From: Mycolicibacter nonchromogenicus
Lineage (GTDB): Bacteria; Actinomycetota; Actinomycetes; Mycobacteriales; Mycobacteriaceae
DNA: 38,762 nt
Reading direction: 5' to 3'
Assembly (NCBI RefSeq): GCF_002101775.1
Contig: NZ_LQPI01000087.1
Coordinates: 1-38,762 of the forward strand
Shown here: positions 1 to 9,185 of the stretch, piece by piece
How the letters are laid out: each line of letters begins with the position of its first letter
How positions within the stretch are numbered: position 1 is the first letter of the stretch
Position numbers and translations under genes: made by a program
The notes under the pieces: model-generated
Told to the model about the DNA's origin: nothing
The model's input: the letters and a program-made list of their open reading frames with translations, nothing else
Databases searched by the model: none

Positions 1-1398
1 CCCGGCGGCTACACCGGAATCGTCGACGCGCCGGTCCAGGTCTCCAACGGCTGGTTCACCAACGCCGACGGCCAGGTCGTCTTGCTGCGCGGGCTCAACC
101 AGGTCTACAAGATTCCGCCCTACGAGCCGTCGGCCGGCGGCTTCAGCGAGGAAGACGCGGCCTTCCTGGCCGCCAACGGCTTCAACTCGGTGCGCCTGGG
201 CATCATCTGGGCCGGGGTGGAACCCGAACCCGGCGTCATCGACTATGCCTACCTGGCCTCGATCAAGGAGACGGTCGAGATGCTCGGCCGCTACAACATC
301 GTTTCGATCCTCGACATGCACCAGGATCTCTACAACGAGGAGTTCGGCGGCGAGGGCGCCCCGGACTGGGCCGTCTTCACCGGCGGACTGCCCAACCCCA
401 ACCTCGGCTTCCCGATCACCTACCCGCTGAACCCCGCGCAGAACTATGCCTGGGATTCGTTCTGGGCCAATGAGAAAGCCCCGGACGGCATCGGCCTGCA
501 GAACCACTACGCGCTGACGTGGCAGGCCATCGCCGACTACTTCAAGGGCGACCCCAACGTGGCCGGCTACGACATCATGAACGAGCCGTGGGCGGGAACT
601 CATGCCTTGGGCAGCATTCTGGGCAATCCGTACTTCGACGCCCAGCAGCTGACGCCGTTCTACAACCAGATCGACGCGGCCATCCGATCGGTCGACCCGA
701 ACAAGACCGTGTTCTTCGAGCCGAACACCCTCTTCGGCAGCCTGCCCGTCCCGACCAACCTGGGCGCCGTGAACGACCCCAACTCGGCGTTCTCGTTCCA
801 CCACTACTGCGTCACCACATCACTGTTCCCGGGCCTGAGCTTCGGCTGCGACTGGAACGCCGACATCGTGTTCGACTACGCGTCGGAATACACCCAGGAG
901 CACAACATCCCCGGCTGGCTCAGCGAATTCGGTGCGACGAACAACCTCGGAGCCATCGGGGCGAGCTTGAATGCCTCGAACAGGTGGCTCTTCGGCTGGT
1001 CTGAGTGGGCCTACACCGGCGGCGACATCACCAGCGCATCGCCCAACGATCAGGCACTGGTGATCGACCTGAATGAGCCGCCGGTCGGCGACAACGTCAA
1101 CTGGGACAAGCTCGACGCGCTGTCTCAGCCCTACCCGCAGGCGATCTCGGGCATCCCGACCTCGTTGTCGTTCGCCAACGGCGTCTTCTCCCTCAGCTAC
1201 TCCACCGACCAGGCCGACGGGTCCGGTGTCTTCGGCGCCGGTTCGCAGACCACCATCTCGGTTCCGGCGAGCCAGTATCCGAACGGCTACACCGTGGACG
1301 TCATCGGTGGACACGTCACCTCCGGACCCAACGCGCCGGAGTTGATCATCACCTCAGACGGCTCCGCCGCCGTCCAGGTGACCGTGACTGCGGCCTAG
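1..1398 (+). CDS. GH5-family glycoside hydrolase, endoglycoceramidase-like (5' end outside window)
   Basis: The frame is open from the first base of the window, so the gene starts further upstream; the first TTG (82) is internal. The visible start, GWFTNADGQVVLLRGLN, is the typical opening of a GH5 (clan A) barrel in endoglycoceramidases and related cellulase-like enzymes. The acid/base glutamate lies in DIMNEPW (about 574-594) and the nucleophile in WLSEFGA (about 916-936). A C-terminal beta-rich region of roughly 90 residues follows the barrel (about 1140-1398) and resembles the immunoglobulin-like domain of endoglycoceramidases. Family members are retaining glycosidases acting on glycolipids or beta-glucans, and mycobacterial ones are usually exported, but any signal peptide is off the edge. 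The substrate cannot be read from sequence. Convergent with the next gene, 14 bases apart. Confidence 0.85.
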   Translation, partial: PGGYTGIVDAPVQVSNGWFTNADGQVVLLRGLNQVYKIPPYEPSAGGFSEEDAAFLAANGFNSVRLGIIWAGVEPEPGVIDYAYLASIKETVEMLGRYNIVSILDMHQDLYNEEFGGEGAPDWAVFTGGLPNPNLGFPITYPLNPAQNYAWDSFWANEKAPDGIGLQNHYALTWQAIADYFKGDPNVAGYDIMNEPWAGTHALGSILGNPYFDAQQLTPFYNQIDAAIRSVDPNKTVFFEPNTLFGSLPVPTNLGAVNDPNSAFSFHHYCVTTSLFPGLSFGCDWNADIVFDYASEYTQEHNIPGWLSEFGATNNLGAIGASLNASNRWLFGWSEWAYTGGDITSASPNDQALVIDLNEPPVGDNVNWDKLDALSQPYPQAISGIPTSLSFANGVFSLSYSTDQADGSGVFGAGSQTTISVPASQYPNGYTVDVIGGHVTSGPNAPELIITSDGSAAVQVTVTAA

Positions 1399-1412
1399 GC
1401 GGCCTAGGCGGT

Positions 1413-2363
1413 CTAGGGGCGGGGGCGTTCCGCCAGAGGTATCGGCGCAGCGCTGGCGCGCACCGTCTGGCGCACCTCGCCGAGGCCCTGCACCTGTAGG
1501 GTCACCACGTCGCCGTCGCTCAGCCAGCCCGGAAACGGCTGCGGCAGAGCGGGATCGAGATGCTCGAGCAGCGTGCAGGTGGGCACGGTGCCGGATCCGA
1601 AAACATCACCCGGTTCCAGCGGGACTCCGCGTGAGGCATAGCTGATGACCTCTCCGAAGCTCCAGTCCATGGCGTCGGTCGAGCCGGTTCCCACGATCAC
1701 GTCGTTGACGATCGCGGTGACGTGCAGGCTGAGTTTTCCGTCGCGGCGGTACGGCTCGAGCTCATCGGCTGTCACCAGGTACGGCCCCAGGGTGACTCCG
1801 CTGTCCTTGCCCTTGGCCTGCCCGATCGCCAGCACACCCTCCTGGGCCTGCAGGTCCCGCGCCGACCAATCGTTGAAGATCGTGTAGCCGATGATGGCCC
1901 GTTCGGCTTGCTCCACCGACAGATTCGCACCGGCTGTGCCGATGATCGCCGCCACCTCCAGTTCGAAGTCCTGGCAGAGGCTGCCGGGTGCCATAGGCGC
2001 GTCGTCGTAAGGACCCAGAACCGTTGTCGGGCAGGCGAAATAGAACGCCGGGATTCGGTACCAAGTGTCGTCGAGGTCACGACTGCGGCCGGTAGCGGCC
2101 AGGCAGTTGCGCATATGGTCCAAGAAGCACAGGCTGTCGCGGATCGACGGCGGACGCGGGATGGGCGCCATCAGCACCACCTGGTCGGCCCGCAGTTTCT
2201 CCGATGGGGAGTTCAATGCGCGTTCGCCGGCGTCACGCAGACCGTCGGCGCCGAGCCGGATCAACTCCAGCAGCGTCACCCCGGGCGGCAGCGCATGGAT
2301 CACATCCCCGTCCAGCACCCCCGTGCGCTCACCGTCTTCGTCTCGATAGGTCACCCACCGCAC
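1413..2363 (-). CDS. Fumarylacetoacetate hydrolase (FAH) family protein
   Basis: The 316-residue product starts at GTG (2363). An N-terminal cap of about 70 residues precedes a FAH catalytic domain. The acidic metal ligands are visible in QDFELEVAAIIG and NDWSARDLQAQE, and the C-terminal GDVFGSGTVPTCTLLEHL is the usual GxGTV loop. The family cleaves C-C bonds (fumarylacetoacetate, acylpyruvates) or decarboxylates oxo-acids using Mg or Mn in the cytosol, at the end of aromatic-ring catabolism. The length fits a full enzyme. No ring-cleavage dioxygenase lies beside it, so the substrate is unknown. The 93 bases upstream separate it from a FAD-domain remnant on the same strand. Confidence 0.85.
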   Translation of the reverse strand: MRWVTYRDEDGERTGVLDGDVIHALPPGVTLLELIRLGADGLRDAGERALNSPSEKLRADQVVLMAPIPRPPSIRDSLCFLDHMRNCLAATGRSRDLDDTWYRIPAFYFACPTTVLGPYDDAPMAPGSLCQDFELEVAAIIGTAGANLSVEQAERAIIGYTIFNDWSARDLQAQEGVLAIGQAKGKDSGVTLGPYLVTADELEPYRRDGKLSLHVTAIVNDVIVGTGSTDAMDWSFGEVISYASRGVPLEPGDVFGSGTVPTCTLLEHLDPALPQPFPGWLSDGDVVTLQVQGLGEVRQTVRASAAPIPLAERPRP

Positions 2364-2456
2364 TGGTCAATCCTCACCCATAACCGGTGCGGAGGAGTAC
2401 GTGACGCTCGGCGTGGCGTCGCCCCGACTGCCGGCGGGGCGCGCTTCACCAGGCGA

Positions 2457-2888
2457 CTACGCCTTCACGGCGACCTTGAAGATCAGGGAACGCAGGGCCC
2501 CGAAGGCGCCGTGCGCACTGATGTAGAGCCGTTTGGTGTCGTATCCCGCGACATCTTTCATGGTCTCGGCGCCGAACCTGGCCGGTGTCTGCCCGTCGAT
2601 CACCGTGACGTCGGCGCCAAGCAGAGCGTGCCTGACCTGGGCGCGCTCGGCCCCGGTGGCCGTGGCCACGAGTTGTCCGATGGTGCGCTCACCGCCGGTG
2701 CCGGGCACCGCGGCACAGGTGACGCCGCGCTCGTCGAGATAGCGCTGGACAGCGTCGACCGTGGCGTCAGCACCGACGACCAGGCTGAGATTGCCGAGGT
2801 TGACGGTGATCTCGGTGTTGTCGCCGACGGTCAACGGAAGACCCGGATCGGGGGTCAGGGTGCCGTCGAGCGCGGCACGGTGGGTCGC
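2457..2888 (-). pseudogene. 5'-truncated GlcE-like (PCMH-type) FAD-binding oxidase remnant
   Basis: Reading leftwards, the frame opens just after a stop at 2889-2891 and runs to 2457. Residues such as LVVGADATVDAVQRYLDERG, RTIGQLVAT and FGAETMKDVAGYDTKRLYIS match the second half of the FAD-binding domain of GlcE/GlcD-type glycolate oxidases, where KNVAGYD is the conserved loop near the flavin. The first 50 or so residues of the domain, with the pyrophosphate-binding glycine loop, are missing. The only usable starts (for example TTG at 2834) are inside the domain. The frame ends soon after the GxLG-type segment, so the substrate half is also absent or was never present. The upstream end coincides with the truncated start of the plus-strand regulator remnant. 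Most likely a non-functional relic. Confidence 0.65.
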
Positions 2889-5021
2889 CTAGAGGAGACC
2901 GTCCGCGAGAACATCTTGGCCGAAGCAGATGGAAACCCGCTGGCGTTACTGGAACTTCGCCATTCGTTGCCACCAGCAGCGCTGGCCGGCGGCTATGGGC
3001 TCACAGCTGCGGTGTCGGTAACCAAACGGATCGAGCGAGAATACGATCAGCGCCTCAAACAACTGCCGGCGGCGACACGCACGCTGCTGCTGATCGCGGC
3101 CGCGGAGCCGACCGGCGACCCCGAATGGTTCTGGGCCGCGGCCCGGCGGCTGAAGCTCGACGCCGATGCCGCCGTTCCCGCGGAGCGCAGTGGCTTGATC
3201 ACCGTCGTGTCTCGCCTGCGCTTCCGGCATCCGCTGGTCCGATCGGCCGTCTACCGCCACGCCTCCCCTCCTGAGCGGCGCCAGGTGCATGCGGCGTTGG
3301 CCGACGTGATCTCAGGGCCGACTCGCCACGAGCACCAGGCCTGGCATCGCGCTCATTCCATCACCGCCCCCGATGAGACCGTCGCCGTCAAGTTGGCCGA
3401 GTCGGCCGCGCGGGCCCGCTGCCGGGGCGGTGCCGCTGCAGCGGCGGCGTTCTTGACACACGCCGCCCTCCTGACGCCCGATCCGCTCCGTCGTGCCGAA
3501 CGGGCACTCGAGGCTGCCCAGGCCAAGCTGGATGCCGGTGATCCGGAGTCCGCAATCCGACTCTTGGTCGCAGTGGCGCGGACGGAGGACGAACTCCTGA
3601 GTGCTCGAGCGGATCTCGTGCGCGCCAAAGTCGCCCTGGCCACCCGGCGGGGCCGCGACGCGCCTCCGCTGTTGCTGGCGGCCGCTCGAAGGCTGCAACC
3701 GCTGGACCCCGCCCTCGCACGAGATGCCTACCTCGACGCCTTGATGGCGGCCATGATCGTCGGCCGCCTCGGGACTGGGGATCAGGCTTCGGCGGCGGCG
3801 ATAGCGCTGTCCGCGCGCCAGGTCCCGGCACGACCCGGTCCGCCCACCGCCACCGACCTTTTTCTCGAAGGTGTCGTGCTCCGACTCACCGAAGGCCATG
3901 CCGCCGCCACCCCGGTGCTGCAGCGCGCCATCAGTCAGTACTTGGCGGAAGACGAAGCCGGTGTCACAGATCCTCGGTCACATAACATCACACTGCGCGT
4001 TCTGCTCGACCTGTTCGACCTGGACACCTACAACGCAGTCAACGCTCGCCAACTCGAGTTGTTGTGCAAGGCAGGAGAATTGACCATTCTCCCGGCTGCG
4101 TTGACCACCTATGCAGGGGTCTGCGTCACCGTTGGTGATTTCGCGGAGGCTGCGAATCTGCTCGAGCAGTCGGAGGCGATCTCGACCGCGACCGGCGCAC
4201 CACCGCACCGTTCGATCGAAACCTATCTCGCCGCGTGCCGCGGACAACGGGAACTGGCAGAGCAACTCGCGCAGGCCACCATTGCCGATGCGACCGCTCG
4301 CGGCGAAGGCAGTGAGATCACGGTCGTTCTTTTCTCCTTGGCGATCCTGCACAACGGACTCGGCAGGTATGCCGACGCACTGCGGGCATGCGAGTCGGCG
4401 CTGGAATACGAAGACATCGGCATGTACGGCCATGTGCTGAGCGAGGCGGTCGAAGCTGGCGTCCGTTGCGGAAACACCAGCGTCGCCCGGTCAGCGGCAC
4501 GGCAACTGGTCGAGCGATCCCTGGCCACTCCCACCGCAACCGCCCTCGGGTACGCGGCCCGCGCCAAAGCACTGACGGCCACCGGACCGGAGGCCGAAAG
4601 TCAATACCAGGTCGCGATCGCTGAGCTGGAACGCTCGCCACTGAAGGTGCTGGTGGCGCGCGCTCACCTGATCTTCGGCGAGTGGCTGCGTCGCGAGAAC
4701 CGCCGAGCGCAGGCACGCGATGAATTGCGCGTCGCCCATGCCATGTTCCAACAGATAGGGGCCGACGGTTTCGCCGAACGGACCCGGCGCGAGCTCCGAG
4801 CCGCGGGGGAACCGCTACGAGCTCGGCGTGACGCCAGTACGACAGCGACACTGACGACGCAGGAAAGCTACATCGCCCGCCTCGCCGGCGAGGGATACAG
4901 CAATTCCGAGATCGCCAGCCATCTGTTCATCAGTCCCCGCACCGTCGAATGGCATCTCGGCAGGATCTTCGCGAAGCTGGGTGTGTCATCGCGTCGCGAG
5001 TTGCGGCGCCTACCGGAGTGA
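2880..5021 (+). pseudogene. 5'-truncated large LuxR-family (LAL-type) transcriptional regulator
   Basis: About 713 residues are readable from GTG 2880. The sequence enters the family abruptly at GRLEETVRENILAEADGNPL, which in complete LAL regulators lies some 200-250 residues into the protein, after the AAA/NB-ARC-type ATPase with its Walker A and B motifs. That ATPase is absent. The rest looks intact: winged-helix-like RFRHPLVRSAVYRHA, a long TPR-like helical region, and a C-terminal LuxR helix-turn-helix (TTQESYIARLAGEGYSNSEI, then FISPRTVEWHLGRIFAKLG). Family members are ATP- or ligand-gated activators. Without the P-loop this copy is probably inactive, though a truncated DNA-binding protein could still be made. 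The open frame extends leftwards to 1722, but only as antisense to the FAH gene. Stops 10 bases from convergent ligD. Confidence 0.7.
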
Positions 5022-5031
5022 GGGCCGCAGG

Positions 5032-7311
5032 TCACTCCCACTGCACGTCTGCGGGGGACTTGTCCGGCCGCAGCCCACGCCAGCTGGGCTGACGAAGCCG
5101 GCCATCGCCGGTCCGTTCACTGAAGCGCACTTCTCCCACCACGGTCGGCTCCACAAATGTGACGCCCTTGGCGTCTGCTGCGGGAAGCGGTGCCCCGAAG
5201 GGCGATTCGCCGGCGGGCAGCGGCACCAGCATCTTCTTCAGGGTGGCCAGCTGGCGCTCGGTGAAACCGGTGCCGACTCGACCGACGAACCGCAGCCCGT
5301 CGTCCTCGGGAATGCCCATCAGCAGCGAGCCGATCCCCCCGCTGCGGCCGCCCTCGCCGGCCCGCCAACCGCCGATCACGACTTCCTGGGTCCGCCAATA
5401 TTTGTCCTTGATCCACGCCTTCGAGCGACGCCCCGCCTGATAGGGCGAATCCCATTTCTTGGCGACCACCCCTTCCCAGCCCCGCCGGCGAGACTGCGCC
5501 AGTGCCTTCTCGGGATCGGGCGCCAACAGGTCCTGGACCACCAGATCGGTACCGCGCGCCAGGGTTTCCAGCAGACGGCGACGATCCCGATAGGCCACCC
5601 GCAGCAGCGGACGCCCATCGAGATAGAGGAGGTCGAACGCCCAGAACGCCAAACGCGCCGAACGAGCGCTGTTCTGCATCGCTGCGAAGCTGGGCACCCC
5701 GTCCTCGTCGAGGGCGACCAGTTCGCCGTCCAGTACCAGGTGGTGCTCGGCCAAGTCGGCGGCCGGAAACGGCAGCTGCGGGTATTCGCCTGTGACGTCT
5801 CGCCCACTGCGGGACCGCAACCGGAGCCGACCGTGGTCGACTTCGACCAGCAGCCGGTAGCCGTCGAATTTGCCTTCGAAGGCCCACAGGTTCGGATCCA
5901 GCCGCGCCACCGAGCCGTGCGTGGCCAGCATGGGAGACAGCTTGTCGAAACCGAATGCCTGCTGGTCCTTCATCCGGTGCGCCAGCCACTGATCACCGCC
6001 GGTGCGGATCAGCGCGTATCGTCCGGAGATCCGGCTGCCGTCGAGTACGACGATCACTTCACCCTTCTCGGCGGAGTCCTCGAACTTCTCGGTCACATAG
6101 GTGCCCGAATCCCAGATGCGCACGGTGCCCGCGCCGTACTCGCCTTTGGGGATGGTTCCCTCGAAGCTGCCGTACTCCAGGGGGTGGTCCTCGGTGCGCA
6201 CCGCGAGATGGTTGACCGACGTCGTTTCCGGCAGGTTCTTGGGCACCGCCCAGCTCAGCAACACTCCGTCGCGCTCCAGCCGAAAGTCGTAGTGCAACCG
6301 GCGGGCGTGGTGCTCCTGGATGACGAAACTGTTGCCCTGGCCAGGTGCCGGTGCCGCGGCCGGCACCGGTTCTGGTGTTCGGCTCGCATCACGTTTGGCG
6401 CGGTACACGGCAAGACGATCTCGGCCTTCCAGCGGGGGATCCAAGCCGGCCAACAGGTCACCGTCCCGGTCGACGCGGTCCAGCACTTCGTCGAAGCGCA
6501 GCTGCCGCAGGTCCGGGTCATCCAGCTCCGCCCAGGTGCGGGGGGCGGCGACCGTCGGATTGTCGCGGCCGCGCAGCGAGTACGGCGCAATGGTGGTCTT
6601 GGCCGCGTTGTTCTGACTCCAGTCGATAAAGACCTTGCCGGCTCGCAGCTTCTTGGCCATGGTCGCGGTCACCAGCTCGGGCATCGCGGTTTCGAGTTGT
6701 TGCGCAACGCGTTTGGCCACCGTGGCCGCGCCTGCGCTGCTCACCGGACGCTCGAGGGCGGCGTAGAGGTGCAGCCCCTTACTGCCGCTGGTGACCGGGA
6801 AGGTGTCCAGCCCCAGCTCGGACATCAGATCCCGGATGACTCGCGCCACCTCGGCGAGCTGACTCATCGTCACGCCCTCGCCGGGGTCGAGGTCGAAGAC
6901 CATGCGCGTCGCCAGCCCGGGCTTGAGCACCTTCCCGCCGTGGGTCCATTCCGCCTCGAATCGCCACTGCGGTACGTGAACTTCCAGCGCGGCCTGCTGG
7001 GCGATCCAGGCCAGGCCGTCGACGTCCTCGATGATCGGATAGGTGGTGATACCGGAGCGGTGCTGGATGTCGGCGCGGGCCAACCACCCCGGCGCCGATG
7101 CCGCCAACTGCTTTTCGAAGAACGACGCCTGCTCGACACCGTTGGGCCAGCGTTTGCGTGTCGCCGGGCGTCCCGCGATGTGCGGCAGCATCACCTCGGC
7201 GATGCGGGTGTAGTAGTCGTAGACCTCGGCCTTGGTGGTGCCCGCGGCCGGGTAAAGCACCTTGTCGGCGTTGGTCAGCTTGACCCGGGTCTGCACGGAC
7301 TCGACGACCAT
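5032..7311 (-). CDS. ligD: Multifunctional ATP-dependent DNA ligase LigD (POL-PE-LIG)
   Basis: The 759-residue protein seals double-strand breaks with Ku in bacterial non-homologous end joining. Domain order is the mycobacterial one. The N-terminal archaeo-eukaryotic primase-type polymerase (about 10-290) has metal-binding aspartates in VFDLDPGEG (D140, D142). A 3'-phosphoesterase follows (about 310-450) with HHARRLHYDFRLERDG. The C-terminal ligase (about 455-759) has the adenylated lysine in EGKFDGYRLL, which computes to K481, the position I recall for M. tuberculosis LigD. The length also equals that of the M. tuberculosis protein. ATG start at 7311. Divergent from ku with 62 bases between the start codons, so the two are probably co-regulated. 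Confidence 0.97.
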   Translation of the reverse strand: MVVESVQTRVKLTNADKVLYPAAGTTKAEVYDYYTRIAEVMLPHIAGRPATRKRWPNGVEQASFFEKQLAASAPGWLARADIQHRSGITTYPIIEDVDGLAWIAQQAALEVHVPQWRFEAEWTHGGKVLKPGLATRMVFDLDPGEGVTMSQLAEVARVIRDLMSELGLDTFPVTSGSKGLHLYAALERPVSSAGAATVAKRVAQQLETAMPELVTATMAKKLRAGKVFIDWSQNNAAKTTIAPYSLRGRDNPTVAAPRTWAELDDPDLRQLRFDEVLDRVDRDGDLLAGLDPPLEGRDRLAVYRAKRDASRTPEPVPAAAPAPGQGNSFVIQEHHARRLHYDFRLERDGVLLSWAVPKNLPETTSVNHLAVRTEDHPLEYGSFEGTIPKGEYGAGTVRIWDSGTYVTEKFEDSAEKGEVIVVLDGSRISGRYALIRTGGDQWLAHRMKDQQAFGFDKLSPMLATHGSVARLDPNLWAFEGKFDGYRLLVEVDHGRLRLRSRSGRDVTGEYPQLPFPAADLAEHHLVLDGELVALDEDGVPSFAAMQNSARSARLAFWAFDLLYLDGRPLLRVAYRDRRRLLETLARGTDLVVQDLLAPDPEKALAQSRRRGWEGVVAKKWDSPYQAGRRSKAWIKDKYWRTQEVVIGGWRAGEGGRSGGIGSLLMGIPEDDGLRFVGRVGTGFTERQLATLKKMLVPLPAGESPFGAPLPAADAKGVTFVEPTVVGEVRFSERTGDGRLRQPSWRGLRPDKSPADVQWE

Positions 7312-7373
7312 GTGTCCAACCTACGTCGCGTCAAAGCAGGTTATCGGCACTCTCGCGTGGGCATACTGACCTC

Positions 7374-8252
7374 ATGCGCTCCATCTGGAAGGGCTCGATC
7401 GCATTCGGTCTGGTCAACGTGCCGGTGAAGGTCTACAGCGCCACCGAAGACCACGACATCAAGTTCCGTCAGGTGCACGCCAAGGACAACGGACGAATCC
7501 GTTATCGGCGGGTGTGCGAGGAGTGCGGAGAAGTGGTCGATTACGGCGACATCGCGCGGGCCTACGAATCCGACGACGGCCGGATGGTGGTGATCACCGA
7601 CGACGACATCGCCAACCTTCCCGAAGAGCGCGATCATGAGATCGCCGTCCTGGAGTTCGTTCCGGCCGCCGACCTGGATCCGATGCTCTATGACCGCAGC
7701 TACTTTCTGGAACCCGGGTCCAAGTCGATCAAATCGTATGTGCTGCTGGCCAAGACGCTGGCCGAGACCGACCGGGTGGCTATCGTCCACTTCACACTGC
7801 GCAATAAGACCCGGCTGGCGGCGCTGCGGGTGAAGGACTTCTCCAAGCGCGAGGTGATGGTGGTGCACACCCTGCTCTGGCCGGACGAGATCCGCGATCC
7901 CGACTTCCCCGCGCTGGACACCAAGGTTGAGGTCAAGCCTGCCGAGCTGAAGATGGCCGGGCAGGTGGTGGAATCGATGGCCGACGAGTTCGATCCGGAC
8001 CGCTATCACGACACCTACCAGGAGCAGTTGCACGAGTTGATCGCGGCCAAACTCGAAGGCGACGAGGCGTTCACCCCCGAGGAGCGTCCCGCCGAACTCG
8101 ATGCCACCGAAGATGTGTCCGACCTCCTGGCCAAGCTGGAGGCCAGCGTCAAGAAGCGCTCGTCCGCCGAGAAGTCCCCCGCCAAGAAGGCACCGACGAA
8201 AAAGGCACCGGCGAAAAAGACTCCGGCCAAGAAGGCTTCGGCCAAGAAGTAG
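7374..8252 (+). CDS. ku: Ku homodimer protein for non-homologous end joining
   Basis: The 292-residue protein begins MRSIWKGSIAFGLVNVPVKV, the standard start of bacterial Ku. The core (about 1-255) forms a ring that threads onto DNA ends and recruits LigD. RYRRVCEECGEVV is the small cysteine-containing segment typical of the family. After the core the protein ends in a basic tail of KKAP/KKTP/KKAS-type repeats (about residues 265-292), like the histone-H1-like tails on some mycobacterial Ku proteins, which add DNA binding. The divergent ligD neighbour confirms the assignment. ATG start with no close alternative. Confidence 0.97.
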   Translation: MRSIWKGSIAFGLVNVPVKVYSATEDHDIKFRQVHAKDNGRIRYRRVCEECGEVVDYGDIARAYESDDGRMVVITDDDIANLPEERDHEIAVLEFVPAADLDPMLYDRSYFLEPGSKSIKSYVLLAKTLAETDRVAIVHFTLRNKTRLAALRVKDFSKREVMVVHTLLWPDEIRDPDFPALDTKVEVKPAELKMAGQVVESMADEFDPDRYHDTYQEQLHELIAAKLEGDEAFTPEERPAELDATEDVSDLLAKLEASVKKRSSAEKSPAKKAPTKKAPAKKTPAKKASAKK

Positions 8253-8322
8253 CGAACGTCAGCGCTCGCCGACGGTCGTGGACGCATCCGCAAGGCCCGC
8301 GGACGGTCCGCCGACGTCGAAT

Positions 8323-8336
8323 TAGAACGTGTTTCA
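8323..8336. promoter_or_regulatory. KstR-type operator
   Basis: TAGAACGTGTTTCA fits every fixed position of the published KstR consensus TNNAACNNGTTNNA (TetR-family repressor of cholesterol catabolism in mycobacteria). It lies 44 bases before the GTG start of the downstream SDR, just upstream of a candidate promoter. The match is seen directly; binding by KstR is inference. KstR2 uses a different motif, as I recall it. Confidence 0.55.
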
Positions 8337-8345
8337 AAATAGGGG

Positions 8346-8374
8346 TTCAGCTCACGCTGATTCCTTGTTAGCGT
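8346..8374 (+). promoter_or_regulatory. Candidate promoter for the SDR operon, probably leaderless
   Basis: TTCAGC (8346-8351) and TAGCGT (8369-8374) are 17 bases apart, and TAGCGT fits the mycobacterial TANNNT -10 pattern. A start site about 7 bases after the -10 would fall on the GTG at 8381, giving a leaderless transcript. That fits the lack of a convincing ribosome binding site before this gene. Confidence 0.4.
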
Positions 8375-8380
8375 GGCGCG

Positions 8381-9172
8381 GTGATACTCGACAAATTTCG
8401 AATCGATAATCAAACAGCTGTTGTTACCGGTGCTGGGCGGGGCTTGGGCGCCGCTATCGCCGTCGCGTTCGCCGAGGCCGGCGCGGACGTGGTCATCGCC
8501 TCACGCACGCAGTCTGAACTAGAGGTCGTCGCTGAACAGGTCCGCGCGGCGGGTCGCCGTGCCCACGTCGTCGTCGCCGATCTCGCCCATCCCGAGGAGA
8601 CGGCAAAGCTTGCCGCCGAGGCGGTCGATGCATTCGGCCGGCTCGACATCGTGGTCAACAACGTTGGCGGATCGATGCCCAACACCCTGCTGACCACCTC
8701 GACCAAAGACCTCAAAGACGCCTTCACGTTCAACGTGGGGACGGCGCACGCGCTCACCATCGCCGCGGTGCCACTGATGCTGGAGCATTCCGGCGGCGGC
8801 TCGTTCATCAACATCACCTCAACCATGGGGCGGGTTCCGGGCCGGGGCTTCGCCGCCTACGGTACGGCCAAGGCCGCGCTGGCCCACTACACCCGACTGG
8901 CCGCGCTGGACCTGTGCCCCAAGATCCGCGTCAACGCCATTGCTCCGGGATCGATTCTGACCTCGGCGCTCAACGTGGTCGCCGCCAACGACGAGTTGCG
9001 CACCCCGATGGAGAAGGCCACGCCGCTGCGTCGTCTCGGCGACCCCGAGGAGATCGCGGCCGCCGCCCTGTACCTGGCCTCACCGGCCGGGGCCTACCTG
9101 ACCGGCAAGGTGCTCGAAGTCGACGGCGGCCTCACCTTCCCGAACCTTGATCTGCCCGTCCCGGATCTGTGA
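8381..9172 (+). CDS. SDR-family NAD(P)-dependent oxidoreductase
   Basis: A 263-residue classical short-chain dehydrogenase. The cofactor loop is VTGAGRGLG, with NNVGG in the NNAG position, a serine in NITSTMG and the catalytic pair in YGTAK. The C-terminal YLTGKVLEVDGGL is also canonical. It should oxidise a secondary alcohol or reduce a ketone in the cytosol. The order ligD/ku, this SDR, a DapB-like protein and mntH resembles the M. tuberculosis Rv0927c-Rv0926c-Rv0924c neighbourhood as I remember it, so this is probably the Rv0927c counterpart. The KstR-type operator upstream points to a steroid or branched lipid substrate, which is inference. GTG start, with no good internal alternative before the Rossmann fold. 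Confidence 0.88.
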   Translation: MILDKFRIDNQTAVVTGAGRGLGAAIAVAFAEAGADVVIASRTQSELEVVAEQVRAAGRRAHVVVADLAHPEETAKLAAEAVDAFGRLDIVVNNVGGSMPNTLLTTSTKDLKDAFTFNVGTAHALTIAAVPLMLEHSGGGSFINITSTMGRVPGRGFAAYGTAKAALAHYTRLAALDLCPKIRVNAIAPGSILTSALNVVAANDELRTPMEKATPLRRLGDPEEIAAAALYLASPAGAYLTGKVLEVDGGLTFPNLDLPVPDL

Positions 9173-9185
9173 GGACTGCTGACCT

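Noticed and set aside
1722..2879. Upstream extension of the LuxR-family frame
   Set aside because: Open only because it is antisense to the FAH and FAD-domain sequences; regulator similarity begins at about 2883.
4981..7428. 815-codon plus-strand open frame
   Set aside because: Runs antisense through the whole of ligD; a GC-rich shadow frame without family resemblance or ribosome binding site.
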